In this document: piece after piece, positions 53,460 to 64,000 of the stretch
How the letters are laid out: each line of letters opens with the position of its first letter
Position numbering within the stretch: the stretch's first letter is position 1
DNA from: Auanema rhodensis
Taxonomy: Eukaryota > Nematoda > Chromadorea > Rhabditida > Rhabditidae
Reading direction: 5' to 3'
NCBI GenBank assembly: GCA_964057225.1
Contig: OZ059895.1
Location: 13,516,001-13,580,000, forward strand
DNA length: 64,000 nt
Notes under the pieces: generated by a model
Database searches by the model: none
The model's input: the letters and a program-made list of their open reading frames with translations, nothing else
What the model was told of the DNA's origin: nothing
Made by a program: the position numbers and the translations under genes

Positions 53460-54833
53460 AGATACATAGGCAACGAAGCTAACGATGGTCCTAAACCGAA
53501 GCTACAGAAGACAACGCCAACAACAAGTTTAACGGATATCCAAGAAACCATCAACTATCTCATAAATGTAACCAATGTGGAAACTCTGGATACCGACAAA
53601 CTAATTCAGTTACAACAAGGAACACCATGGATTAAGGAAACTATTGCTGATATGTTAACGGAACAACCTAAACAGATTAATAGCGATAGATATATTGTTA
53701 TCGACGGAGTTTTGCATGCTCGACCTAACAAACAATATCTTTCTCCAAGGATTATGATTCCAAAACAAAAGACATTGAATCAAGTACTTGCGAAACTTTT
53801 TCATGAAGACGCAAGAATTGGAGCGCATCAAGGAATCAAAAGAACACATGCAGCATTATCAAGAAGATTCCATTGGACAAATATGATGGAAGATGCGAAA
53901 GAGATCGTCAGCCAATGCCTGACATGCGCAAAAAGGAAAATAAATCAACATGATACAACGAGAGAACCATATGGAAAGTTTGTTACCCCACAAAAACCAT
54001 TTGATAGGATTCATATGGATGTGACAGGACCTTTTTCCCCTAGCACTAATGGATTTAAATATATTCTTTCTATTCAAGATGCTTTTTCGAAATGGATAAC
54101 GAGCATACCTTTACGCACACAGAATGCCGAAGAAACAGTCCGAAAGTTCCTGACAAATTTCGTCTTCATTTTTGGACCACCAGTGAGCATCGTGTCTGAC
54201 AATGGAGGAAATTTTATATCTAAAGAATTCAAGTTAATGTGCAACGAATTTGGAATTGTACAAACCTTCTCTCTGCCATATCACAAAAATACAAACGGTC
54301 AAGTGGAACGACTACATCGAACCATCCAGGAATGTTTATCCACTTGTGCTGAAAACCGTGTCTCTCAATGGGCCTCACAATTACCTAAAATCACATTCGC
54401 GTTAAATACAATCCCAAGTACAACTACCGGAATCAGCCCATACATTGCTTTATTTGGAAGAGACGCACGACTACCTATGGACCGTCAATTACCAGGACAA
54501 CCTCATCTAAATTCTCCTGAAGATGACGAATTATTGGAAAGAAATGAGAACCGGAAAAATACCTGGGATTCTATTCAAGAAAAAATTCAATTAAAATCAA
54601 TTGAACAACAAAATCGGCTGAATAATAGTAACCGAATAGCATCACGTATATTTGAAATAGGTGAAATGGTACTATTGAAGGATATGACGGTTCACGGCAA
54701 ATTGCGACCCACTTATAATGGACCGTTCAAAATTACAGGCGTATACAACTCATATGTGGAATTGGAAATGAGTCAAGGAAAGATGAGAAAAGTACATAAG
54801 GATCTCATCAAAAAGCTTGCTGCAACATTATGA
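53460..54833 (+). CDS. Integrase of retroelement 2
   Basis: Open in the same frame as RNase H after the nonsense codon. The His/Cys zinc domain is FHEDARIGAHQG then CLTCAKRK. Catalytic residues are Asp in IHMDVTGPF, Asp in IVSDNGGNF and Glu in GQVERLHRTI, all intact. The C-terminal part has an SH3-like GEMVLLKDMTVHGKLRPTY. There is no chromodomain. Confidence 0.9.
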   Translation, partial: RYIGNEANDGPKPKLQKTTPTTSLTDIQETINYLINVTNVETLDTDKLIQLQQGTPWIKETIADMLTEQPKQINSDRYIVIDGVLHARPNKQYLSPRIMIPKQKTLNQVLAKLFHEDARIGAHQGIKRTHAALSRRFHWTNMMEDAKEIVSQCLTCAKRKINQHDTTREPYGKFVTPQKPFDRIHMDVTGPFSPSTNGFKYILSIQDAFSKWITSIPLRTQNAEETVRKFLTNFVFIFGPPVSIVSDNGGNFISKEFKLMCNEFGIVQTFSLPYHKNTNGQVERLHRTIQECLSTCAENRVSQWASQLPKITFALNTIPSTTTGISPYIALFGRDARLPMDRQLPGQPHLNSPEDDELLERNENRKNTWDSIQEKIQLKSIEQQNRLNNSNRIASRIFEIGEMVLLKDMTVHGKLRPTYNGPFKITGVYNSYVELEMSQGKMRKVHKDLIKKLAATL

Positions 54834-54943
54834 AAATTTTGGAAACCTTATGCATACCTGTGAGGACACAGGACTTCAAGAGCGGTAGCATGTTATACTT
54901 TATAATTCTTTACTTTATTCTTTCTATAATTTTTATGTATTTC
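54834..54943 (+). other. 3' untranslated spacer and possible LTR start
   Basis: Weakly purine-rich GAGGACACAGGACTTCAAGAGC precedes TGTTATACTT at 54,891. This may be the polypurine tract and true LTR start, by analogy with AACGAGGAGA-TGTTATGAC in retroelement 1. Confidence 0.4.
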
Positions 54944-55291
54944 TTTATTCTGTGTTTTATATTTTATATTTTATAATTCTAGTTTCTTGTCTTAGTGTAT
55001 TATGTTATCAGTTATATTTTGCAGCCTCAGCATTTTCTGAGATAGTTATAATTGTCATTGACAACTTATAACCTTTCGTGGAAAATGCTGATAACATTCG
55101 CTATATAAGCTTGCCATTCAACTGAATCTTCAGTTGGCGGACTTATCTTTATCTTTATTTGTTTATTGTTTAAATGTTTTTTATTTATAATAAATCTCTC
55201 TCTCTTCCTCAAATCTTATTGTTTCTTTTACAACATATCAATCTAAGGGTCAATAACATGGAACATTAATATCCAAATCAAGGATATTACA
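54944..55291 (+). repeat. 3' LTR of retroelement 2
   Basis: Matches 10,762-11,109 with very few differences, including the GATA-type words, TATATAAG and AATAAA, and ends ATTACA. Confidence 0.9.
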
Positions 55292-55372
55292 TTATGTTAT
55301 CCTTATGCTCCATAATAACCGCTACATCCGGAATACTACTGCGCTCATCTCGTAGACTACATCGCCTATAGG
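55292..55372 (+). repeat. Fragment resembling the end of the retroelement 1 repeat
   Basis: TTATGTTATCCTTATGCTCC, then CCGCTACAT, GGAATACTA and GTAGACTACA follow the order of the 820-900 region of the retroelement 1 repeat with substitutions. Retroelement 2 therefore seems to sit in or beside an older repeat of that family. Confidence 0.5.
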
Positions 55373-55419
55373 ATGGACATAACGGAACGATATTTCAATG
55401 AAAATCAACCAAGAGGAAA

Positions 55420-56162
55420 TTACTTTCTTTTTCCTAGCAATTCACAAGTTTTCTTAACGTTGGTGACTCCATCAGTCACGCAAGATATCATATTCCCCAT
55501 TACATTTGGAGGGAGCGAATCACAAAGCTTCGATTTCATCATTTGTGAACCAAATAAATCTATAACATCCGATACGAAGTTCTTTCGTTTTTCAGTCTCA
55601 TAACCAATTGTGTGACCTGTCACAGTCAACAAGGAGATAACTAAGAAATGAATTATACTTATCTTAAGAGGATTAAAAACTCTGTGTTATCTGAACTCCA
55701 AGCGTCGAACGTTATAGCAAGCAAACGTTTTCGCCTTTTCAAGAGTGAGTTGGTTAGTTTTTACAATATCTGCAACATTGACTCATGAAAAAAAATGAAA
55801 AGTAGTTACCTTTTGAAAATTGCTTCACGATGTTCATCGCTGTTGTTCTTGATGCAACCGAATAAGCAGGATAAAGTTTTTAATTAACTCTTCCAAATAA
55901 TAATTATACAGACAAAATATATCAACTTAGAAAACAGAATGTTGACTTCATGCTGGGAACACTTTTACGAGCTTTCGAAAAAATTTGCAAGAGTCAGGTT
56001 AACTACATGCTTCAAAAAATTGCAATCAGCCACATGGGTTTTCATTATAGATTTCGACCCACAATCATTGTAATTTTTGGAGCATTTTTTACATTGAAAG
56101 AAGCCGTTTTCATCAGTTTCAGGGCGGATATCTTCAAAATAGGCATCGTACTTGTTTCCCAT
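55420..56162 (-). pseudogene. hAT-family / BED-finger transposase remnant
   Basis: The 5' part (56,162 down) starts MGNKYDAYFED and has a BED-type finger (CKKCSKNY, then HVADC). Later pieces read PAYSVASRTTAMNIVKQFSK, LLAITFDAWSSDN (the first Asp motif of hAT elements), LTVTGHTIGYETEKRKNF and SCVTDGVTNVKKTCELLG (the second Asp motif). Introns or frame breaks separate them. The C-terminal dimerisation region is absent, as the gene ends at the retroelement fragment. It could be a decayed transposon or a broken ZBED-like host gene. Confidence 0.6.
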
Positions 56163-56528
56163 AATTAATTGCTAATGAATAGGAAATGTAAGCTTAACAG
56201 GCAAACTACGCAATCGTTATAAGACTCACAAAAATTGATTAGATTATCGAATTTAGCTGAAACTAATAATCGTGTCGATTTGTCGATAATCATTTGCATG
56301 TATAATATGTATATTTTCAACTCCTCAAAAAACAAGAAATGTTCATGAGAAATCTTAACATTTTTTCATTTGAGCCTAAGCCTTAACTAAATTAAGCTAT
56401 GATTGTTGTTTTCTTTTATGAACAGATCGTCGGTGTCGAACCTTTTTATGTTTCACGCGCGAAATTTAAAATGTGCGTAAAAAGTGTTGAAGATTACTCA
56501 TTATCTTTATTAAATGTTTTATTCAAGT
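56163..56528. other. Intergenic, no feature seen
   Basis: A/T-rich spacer between the hAT remnant start and the end of the superoxide dismutase gene; it holds the 3' UTR of the latter. Confidence 0.4.
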
Positions 56529-57381
56529 TCAAATCATATTACTTAAGAGTTGTATAAATATCAATGTCGCTACAATTTTTTCCTGTGCGTAGTTAGTATT
56601 TTCTCGTTCGTTAACCTTTTCTTCAAGTTCATTTACCAAACCTGCAATAGTACCATTCAACTTCATGTATTTTATTGATTGTTTACATTAGAAACTTAAT
56701 ATAACTTAATTATTAGTTTATAAAATACCGATGATTCCACATGCGATCCGTCCTCCCGCATTTCCTGTTTTGCTGCTTGCGTCAGTATCTCCTTTACCAA
56801 AATCGTCTGCGTTTTCATGAATTACCACAGATCTTCCAATCACTGTATGCATCCCTTCTAGAGATACTAGACTATCAGTAATGCTTATATTAGTTATTCC
56901 TGACTTCTGTATTTATTTGTTGAGATTTGAAAAAAAATTGTCTCACATTTCCTTCAATATTGCCTAAATCTCCCACATGGCGTATGGTATCGGTGGGGCC
57001 TCCGTGAAGTAAATGATGTGGATTGAAATGAGATCCAGCGGCATTGCATCCATCACTCATATCGCCTTTTTCGTGAATATGAAATCCGTGAAGTCCCGCA
57101 TTAATACTCACATATCCAATGATCTAAAGTATTTAGCGCAATTAGTTTTTTTACGAGATCTAACCTTTGTTTCTGTTCCATTCTGAAAAAATTCAATCAT
57201 TCCAATATTTTCAGAAGGTACATCTTTAGGTATAGCCTTATAAATGAGAGCTTTGGCTCGAATAACTATAAATTATTTTTAATATACGTTTAATTAACTT
57301 AACGGTACCTGTGGATGAGCTTTCAGCTTGAACGATATACGAAATCACGAATATGAATAAAAAAAAGTGAGCCATGTCCAT
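56529..57381 (-). CDS. Extracellular Cu/Zn superoxide dismutase
   Basis: It converts superoxide to peroxide and oxygen. About five exons with short introns. The first exon encodes a signal peptide ([20 protein letters not shown]). The metal ligands are in [19 protein letters not shown] and the later [18 protein letters not shown]. The closing [13 protein letters not shown] is the normal family end. A last exon adds a charged helix ([16 protein letters not shown]) and a hydrophobic tail ([15 protein letters not shown]) beyond the usual C-terminus. Secreted or membrane/GPI-attached location is inferred. It is divergent from EXO1 by about 190 bp. Confidence 0.85.
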
Positions 57382-57570
57382 TTCAACCTGAACTAGGCGT
57401 AGATATTATTTTAATCAAAAATGTTTGAACGAATATGCTGAGAATATGTTGTAAAAATACTATCATAACTGGTTCTAAAACATTTAAATATAATATTATT
57501 GCTTTGTCATTGTTATGTAATTTAAGTTTAAAAATTGTTGTATTGTGAAATCGCAATTTCAGTTTTTGTT

Positions 57571-59974
57571 ATGGGTATTGCGAATTTGCTACCTTTTGTT
57601 AAGAATGCGTGCAGACAAGTATGCAGTTTGGAAAACTAGTTTTTTTACATTATTGTCATGTATAGGGTAGCATCAATGAGTTCCGAAATCTTTCAATTGC
57701 AATAGATGTGAGTTGTCTTTTACACAGAGGTTTGTTCGGATGTATGGAACAGTTTGCTAATGGATATGATTCTAAAACGTACTGAAATAAAGAAATTATT
57801 TCTATGAAACTAGGTTATATTTAAGATATATTGATTATGTTATGAAAAGAGTGCAGGTTCTGTTGCATATGGGTTGTCATGTTATTCTTGTTTTTGATGG
57901 ATCTCCTTTACCAGCTAAAAAGGTATAAAAATTGCTACTTTCAGATTCTGTTTGTTTGAAATTTAGGATACGAATGATCAGAGAAGGCAAAGAAGGGCAG
58001 AGAATATGCGAGTGGGCTCATTGCTTCTCTCGCAAGGTAAAAAAGATGAAGCCGTTACCAAATTCCAACAAGCTGTTTCAATCACACGAGAAGTTGTTGA
58101 GACAACCATTGAAGTATGAAGCTATGACAATTTTGTTCATCATTAGTTATAGCATTTCCGTTCGATTAAACATGTCGATGTCATTGTTGCACCTTACGAA
58201 GCTGATGCCCAGTTAGCTTTTTTATTATCAGAGCGATTAGCAGATGCGATTATTACTGAAGATTCCGACCTTATAGTGTTTGGATGCGATAAGGTACATA
58301 TATCTCATGTAGATGTATTATTTGTGTGTTATTTAGATAATTTTCAAATGGTCCGTTGATAGTGGGGTATGCACTGTATATAATAAAGATGATCTACCAT
58401 CCTGTTTTACTGGTGAGATGAGCAAAAATTTCGATTTTCAAAAGTTTCGGCGGATTTGTATTTTATCAGGATGTGATTATCTACAAGTTTTTTGAGTAAA
58501 ATTGCTTTTCTTTTAATTTTGATTCAGGAAGGTTTACCAGGGGTCGGATTATCAAAAGCGTATGCCTTTTTCTCGAAAACTAATCAAACAAATTTGAACA
58601 AGGTGCCGAAAACTAACCAGAACTGATTTTAGAAACACGACTGATCTATTTTTTTGAAGGTTCTACCTCGTATTCCAAGTTACCTAAAAATGCCCAAGCT
58701 CAACGTTTCGCAACAATTTATTGAAAGTTTTATTAAAGCAGAAAGAACATTTCTTCATCAGGTATTAATAGCTGATACATCTTTAGAGTGAATAAAATTG
58801 TCTGCAGATAGTATTTGACCCTATCAGCAGATGTCAACGTCCTTTAATGTTCAAGAATTGTTCTTCTAATACGAATAATGAAATTCAGACAATTTCCGAG
58901 CAAGATGTATATTTTTTTGGTTTAAAAATAGTATTCTTTATGTTTTTCTAGATATATTCCGAAGATGATTTGTCATATGCTGGACAATTAATGTCTCCTA
59001 GAAATTCTATTAGAGCGGCTTTGGGGAATTTGGTATAATGACATTTCCTTACCTTACTAAATCTTTTTTTTTGGAGATCGAAAATCAAAGTCTCCACGAT
59101 AAATTCTTATTACTAGACCCAACTCCCGAATGGTCAATATGGTCTAAAGATAATTTTAATCGTGCTCAGAAAGCGAAAGAAAAAAATGAATCAATCCATA
59201 AATCTTTAGGAGTTCTTAAGGCATCTATTTAACCTTTTCTATGCAATTATCATGATGTTTCAGGTCAGCCCCACAATTAACATTATTAAAAAAGATGTGG
59301 AAGTGAACAGCAAACGAAAAATCAAGAATGGCGTTGAAGAAATTTGGTCATGGGAAGCTATGTTAGCTCTGAACAGTGATAGTAAAACTGAGAGTAAAAG
59401 TGAGTCGAATTTTTTTCTTTAATTTCAACTTCAATTACAGTCACAGATGCTGATTTTACTGTTTCTGAGAGAAATCAAACTGTAAACGACAAAGATCTCC
59501 CTCAAAACAAGAATATCATAGATTCGACTTTACCAGAGAAATCTGGCTTAACAAGCTCATATTTCAAACGCAGGTGCGAAGTTAGTAGTGGTTGAGGTCT
59601 TCTAATAACTTTAACAGAAATTCATCATGCTCTAATCCTTTCAAAAAGCCTAAACTCACTTTTGATGCCCATATAGATGAAGAAAAGAGGGTAATATTCT
59701 ATATATTTTTCTTTTTACGGTTATAAATTATAGATATGCAGTTTGGAGAAAAAAGAAGAAAGCAAGGAATCATTTAAATCGATCTCAACACCTATTCAGC
59801 ACTGTACTGTTGGTTTTCGTCCCAGTGGCCTACGCAAATCCCGCAGTAATTAGACTGTTTTTCTTAAGCTATAAATAGTGTGCTATGATTTTAAATAAAG
59901 TTTTATTTTCACTAATTGGTATTAGCTGTAAACCTCATTCTTCTTTCAAGAGAGCCAAAATAAAAAAATTATGA
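57571..59974 (+). CDS. EXO1: Exonuclease 1 (XPG/FEN1 family 5'-3' exonuclease)
   Basis: It resects DNA ends and excises strands in mismatch repair. About a dozen exons with 40-60 bp introns. N-domain: [16 protein letters not shown], then the first metal Asp in [30 protein letters not shown]-domain [12 protein letters not shown] and [22 protein letters not shown]; helix-hairpin-helix [14 protein letters not shown]. The C-terminal half is poorly conserved, as usual, and ends in a basic stretch ([11 protein letters not shown]). The start is the first ATG and matches the family MGI start. Confidence 0.88.
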
Positions 59975-60360
59975 TAGATCGACGCAAATTGTTCATAAAG
60001 GGAACGAGATGTGGACCACGATATACAGTAAGAATTGCGATACCTTTAATAATTCAACTTATTCGCTTGTTAAGATGTTCAAGAACCATATATATTTATG
60101 CTTTCCGGCTTTCCTGTCTAATTCTTAATTTTGAATTTATAGCTTTTTCGTAAGGTTTATGAGTGGGGATTATTTATTGGATAGAACAACAGCTTTTATT
60201 ATTGATTCTGATATTACATTTTATTTTTTACTTGTACCTAGCTTAATACCTGTGGTGCTTTCATTCAATTTTCTGATTTGGCTAGGTAGGAATAACTTTT
60301 TACTTTTTGTTTTCAGTAAGTAATACATAGGCCAAGAGTTTTTCTTGAATAATTGAAGAC
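59975..60360 (+). other. Intergenic between EXO1 and ABCF3
   Basis: A/T-rich spacer holding the 3' end of EXO1 and the promoter region of ABCF3. Short open frames are present, none convincing. Confidence 0.4.
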
Positions 60361-63300
60361 ATGAACGCGAATGTTGACAATTATCTAGCAAAGCAATACC
60401 CTACATTGCCGCTAATTGTCAGAGAATATCTCACAGGTTTTTGATATTACTATTCCACTGATTTCTTTTTTTCTTAGCACTTTTATTAATCAATAGTGAC
60501 GACTTTTTATCGGTTAATGATGTGTTAGATGCTATAGGGGTTCACTTACTGGTTAGCATTAAAAAGCCATGTAATAGTTCTTTCAATTTGTTCTAGGCAC
60601 ACTTGGAAAATATAACGTTGGATGCTGTACATGATGCTTGTAAACAGATTTTCCATATATTGCATGGAGAGTGAGACATAATAATAATAGTTGTAGTCTG
60701 TTTAATATTTTTTAGTTGTTTACCAAAAACCCAAAGAGATTTTGAAACTAAGAAATTAGAAAGAACTGTCGATATGGCGGCGGAAAATGAAGATTTCTCA
60801 GATTTACAAAGTATTTGGAAAGTTCAAACTAGGGATACTCCAACCGTTTGTTGTTGCCATGAGTACATTATTTTATTTATTGTTTCAGATTGTGGATAAA
60901 AAAAAATTGGAAAAAGCGGATATTCGTGCCTCTGCTAAAGCTGATGCACGATCAGAAGCTCCTGTGCTGCGCAAGAAAAGACCTGAAAGTACGGCAACTG
61001 CAACACAGGTATCTTTAAAAATAATTTATGCCAACCAACAACTATTCATTCTCTAGGCTCCAATCAGAGATAGCGGAGCTCGTGGAGCGAATTCAAAGGA
61101 TATTAAATTAGAAAGTGTTGATATTTCCATTGGAACAAAGTTTTTATTTTTTATTGATATTTCAAGAAATTCAAGTATAGGCAATTATTATCATGTGCTG
61201 ATGTGACAATGGGCTTTGGTAGAAAATATGGGCTTGTTGGTAGAAACGGAATCGGTAAAACGACTCTTCTGAAAATGATATCTTGGCAAGTAAATATATA
61301 TTGTTTTGAACTTTTCATGTTTTCAGCGGTCAATTACGCATACCGGCAAATATACGGATGCTTTCTGTGGAACAAGAAGTAGAAGGGAATGATATTTTAG
61401 TTCTTGATGCAGTACTTGCTTCTGATACGAAACGTTCGTCTATGATAGATAGAGAGAAAATAATACAAACTAAGCTTAATAAGTGAGTATCGATTATATA
61501 CTACGAAAAAATAACATTTAAAAAAGGGACTCACTGGCAGAGAGTGAGAAAAATAAACTTCATGAAGAGTTAAGTAAGCTCTATACGGAAATGGAAGCTC
61601 TACAAATGGATAAGGTTTACTAAATTACAAAGGAAGATTTAAAGTATTGCTTGCAGGCTCCTGCACGTGCATCTTCTATTCTTTACGGTTTAGGATTTAC
61701 TCCGGATGAACAGAAAAAGCCCACAAAGTTTTATTATCGGCTTTTCCACTTTCTTATACTGATTTGATTCACAGAGAGTTTTCTGGAGGATGGAGAATGC
61801 GTGTTGCTCTAGCCAGAGCATTGTTTGTTCAGCCCGATCTTCTTTTGTTGGACGAACCAACAAACATGTTGGATATGAGAGCAGTGTATTGGTTAGAAGG
61901 ACATTTGCAGGTAAAATGGAACATTTCATTTTATTCTTATTTAAATCGTAAAACAGCATTGGGAGGGCACAATTCTGACTGTTTCCCACGACAGAAAATT
62001 TTTAAATGAAGTTTGTACTGATATCATTCATCTACATACACGCAGATTAGATCATTATCGTGGAAATTATGACACCTTTGAGAAGGTAAGTTTGTGTTTT
62101 AATGCCTTTTTTGTAAGATATTTCAGACCATGAGAGAAAAGCTGACTCAACAACATCGTGAGTACGAAGCTCAACAGCAATTACGCCAGCATACACAGGT
62201 TACTGCATTAATATTTTGAAAATAATTCTCTTAATTAAGGAGTTCATTGACAAATTCCGTTACAATGCCAAAAGGGCGGCAATGGTACAAAGTAGAATTA
62301 AAATGCTCGAAAAATTGTATGTTATCCACATTATTGTGATTGAGAATTGTTTTGATTTAGGCCTGTTTTGCTGCCTGTCGAGATGGAAGCTGATATAAAC
62401 TTCCGTTTTCCTGAATGCGAACTTCTAAACAATCCGGTCTTGACCTTTGATGACTTGTCTTTTAGGTTTTTATAATTAGCAGGCTTGATCAGTAGCGTAT
62501 AATTATATTTTAGATATAATGAAGATTCTCCTTACCTTTTCCGAAAATTGAACTTGGGTACACATTGCAGTTCTAGAATTTGCATTGTATGTTTTACAAT
62601 TTTCTGTATTTATCAAACAGCAACTTTATTTAGGTTGGAGAAAATGGAGCTGGTAAAACAACTCTTTTGAAATTACTTTTGGGAGATTTGGAGCCTTCAC
62701 AAGGATTAAGGAACATTAATCGCAGGTAATTATTAATATATTTGATAAAAAATAATGGATTCACATAGAATACGAATTGGGTACTTCACCCAGCATCATG
62801 TTGATCAACTTGATATGGAAATGACTGCTCTAGAAGTACTGGCCAAGAACCACCCAGGTCTTTTTTATATTTTAGACATATTGAATAGTTTATTTAGGTA
62901 AATCTCAAGAAGATTACAGAGCAGCCCTGGGAAGATTCGGTTTACTGGGAGATATGGCTCTTCAATCGGTTTACACTTTGTCTGGAGGACAAAAGTCCAG
63001 ATTAGCATTTGCTAATTTAGCAATGGGAAAGTAAATTCTTCTGAATTTAAAAATTTCACTAAAAATGTACTATTTCAGCCCCAATTATTTGGTTATGGAC
63101 GAACCTACTAATCACTTAGATGTTGAAACAGTAGCCGCGTTAGGAAATGCGCTCAATAAATTTAATGTACGATTTCGTCAAAAAGCTTTTTATTATTTTA
63201 TTTAGGGAGGAGTTGTTCTTGTTTCCCACGATGAACAACTAATTGAAATGGTATGTAAAGAACTGTGGGTTGTAAAAGATAGAATGGTTTCTAATCTGGA

Positions 63301-63399
63301 AGGTGGATTGGAGGAGTATCGGAAACAGGTATCAATATGTTAATTAAGAAGTTGTATGCTTTTTTATAGGTTTACAAGCAGCTTCAACTTATTGCATGA
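60361..63399 (+). CDS. ABCF3: ABC-F ATPase, ABCF3 (GCN20-like)
   Basis: Soluble twin-ATPase ABC protein linked to ribosomes and translation control. Many short exons. N-terminal domain: [20 protein letters not shown]. First cassette: Walker [13 protein letters not shown], signature [14 protein letters not shown], Walker [13 protein letters not shown]. Second cassette: [41 protein letters not shown] and [12 protein letters not shown]. It ends YKQLQLIA. It has no membrane segments, which together with the long N-terminal domain points to ABCF3 rather than ABCF1/2. Confidence 0.9.
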
Positions 63400-63753
63400 G
63401 ATATATCTGATTTTTTCAAAGTAAAACTGAAAAAGTTTCATATAAAGTTTTGTTATTTTTGTTCACTAATTTTTATACATATACATATATATATATATAT
63501 ATTCACATATATACAGTAACCTTGAAAACAAAGGAACAATTAACAAATAGATATTTCTAAATTTGTCCACATATTGAGCTGAAGTAATACGAAAGAGATC
63601 GTTAGTTATCGATGACTTACATTTCAGCGCCTGTGAAACCAAAGCCGTGCATAGCTTAATCTAGACAAAGATAGATCTAAGAGAGTTAACAATTATTTCT
63701 AATCTAACGTAAAACTAAATTTCCTGCAAATACCAAGATTGAGAAAAATGTTG
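63400..63753. other. Convergent intergenic region with an AT microsatellite
   Basis: Between ABCF3 and the phosphatase gene. A (CAT/AT)n run at about 63,478-63,510; no gene seen. Confidence 0.5.
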
Positions 63754-64000
63754 CTAGACAATTAGCAGAAGAACAAGAGTTATATCATCAGGTTTACCGC
63801 CAGGTGCAAGCAAACCATTTTCCCTAGCCTTGATAGCAAATGGAGAATTATGATTTGAATCGAATGCCAATCTTCTTGCAGTCAATGCCAAGGCGTTGCA
63901 AGCCTAAATAGGTAATTTACAATCGCGATTGCTTCGGCTCAAACCTCCTGAACAGTAGCTCTTTGTTCGGTAAGCGGTTTTAGCTGATCTAATACGTGCT
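63754..64000 (-). CDS. PTC7-like PP2C protein phosphatase, C-terminal part (runs off the window)
   Basis: Two exons are visible. The last encodes ACNALALTARRLAFDSNHNS, PFAIKARENG and GGKPDDITLVLLLIV. The GGKPDDIT motif with the preceding SPF-A-R region is the closing part of the PTC7/PPTC7 branch of PP2C phosphatases, mitochondrial regulators in other animals. The catalytic N-terminal part lies beyond the window. Stop at 63,754-63,756. Confidence 0.75.

Larger units (their letters stand above)
10762..55291 (+). mobile_element. Retroelement 2: Gypsy-like element with gag-env-pr-rt-rh-in order, split by a Polinton
   Basis: Two matching LTRs frame a primer-binding-like site (11,110), a leader, and a polyprotein frame that breaks off at 17,885 inside RNase H and resumes at 53,147. 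The inserted 35.3 kb carries a target duplication. Apart from this insertion and one nonsense codon in RNase H, all catalytic motifs I can check are present. Confidence 0.85.

Noticed and set aside
59971..60153. Small frame [13 protein letters not shown] after EXO1
   Set aside because: It overlaps the EXO1 stop in another phase and has no recognisable domain.
63478..63510. AT run as a replication or centromere signal
   Set aside because: A short microsatellite only; nothing else supports such a role.

Overview
The window is AT-rich DNA from an animal genome, most likely a nematode. This is inferred from compact genes with many 40-60 bp GT-AG introns and from paired ACTGATAA sites of the nematode GATA-factor type. 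An enoplean such as Trichinella is possible but not proven. About 55 kb is a nest of mobile elements; the last 8-9 kb (56-64 kb) is ordinary host sequence.

Layout. 1-250: scrap of a Polinton (Maverick) end. 266-10,432: retroelement 1, a Ty3/Gypsy-like provirus with a 356-bp terminal repeat, an antisense spliced gene in its leader, and one long reading frame running Gag, envelope-like glycoprotein, partial RT, RNase H and integrase. It carries an in-frame deletion, and a 699-bp Tc1/mariner-type MITE sits in its 3' repeat. 10,433-10,690: two tandem Polinton ends. 10,762-55,291: retroelement 2, a relative with the order Gag, envelope, protease, RT, RNase H, integrase. It is split in its RNase H region by a 35.3-kb Polinton complex (17,886-53,146) flanked by a 6-bp target duplication (AGTCTT/TGTCTT).

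The Polinton complex has four parts. (a) 17,886-20,712 is an inverted copy of the element's right end. (b) 20,713-28,933 (copy I) holds ATPase, protease, pVI-like protein, complete major capsid protein and the 3' part of PolB. (c) 28,934-39,312 (copy II) and (d) 39,313-53,146 (copy III) both start at an identical left TIR; the first 10,379 bp are a near-perfect tandem duplication. Copies II and III lost the protease, the pVI-like gene and half of the capsid gene in one shared deletion. They keep the integrase, the ATPase and a small gene whose N-terminus matches a cyclin-type destruction box. Only copy III has a full-length multi-exon PolB.

How the parts work together. Polinton PolB and integrase replicate and insert the element; the ATPase, protease, pVI-like protein, penton-like protein and capsid protein would build a virion. 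Copy I alone supplies capsid functions and copy III alone a full polymerase. In the retroelements the polyprotein would cross the membrane twice, with Gag in the cytosol, the glycoprotein in the lumen and Pol in the cytosol. This would give an envelope-bearing element an unusual gene order.

Host part: a hAT/BED transposase remnant, a secreted Cu/Zn superoxide dismutase, EXO1, ABCF3 and the end of a PTC7-like PP2C phosphatase.
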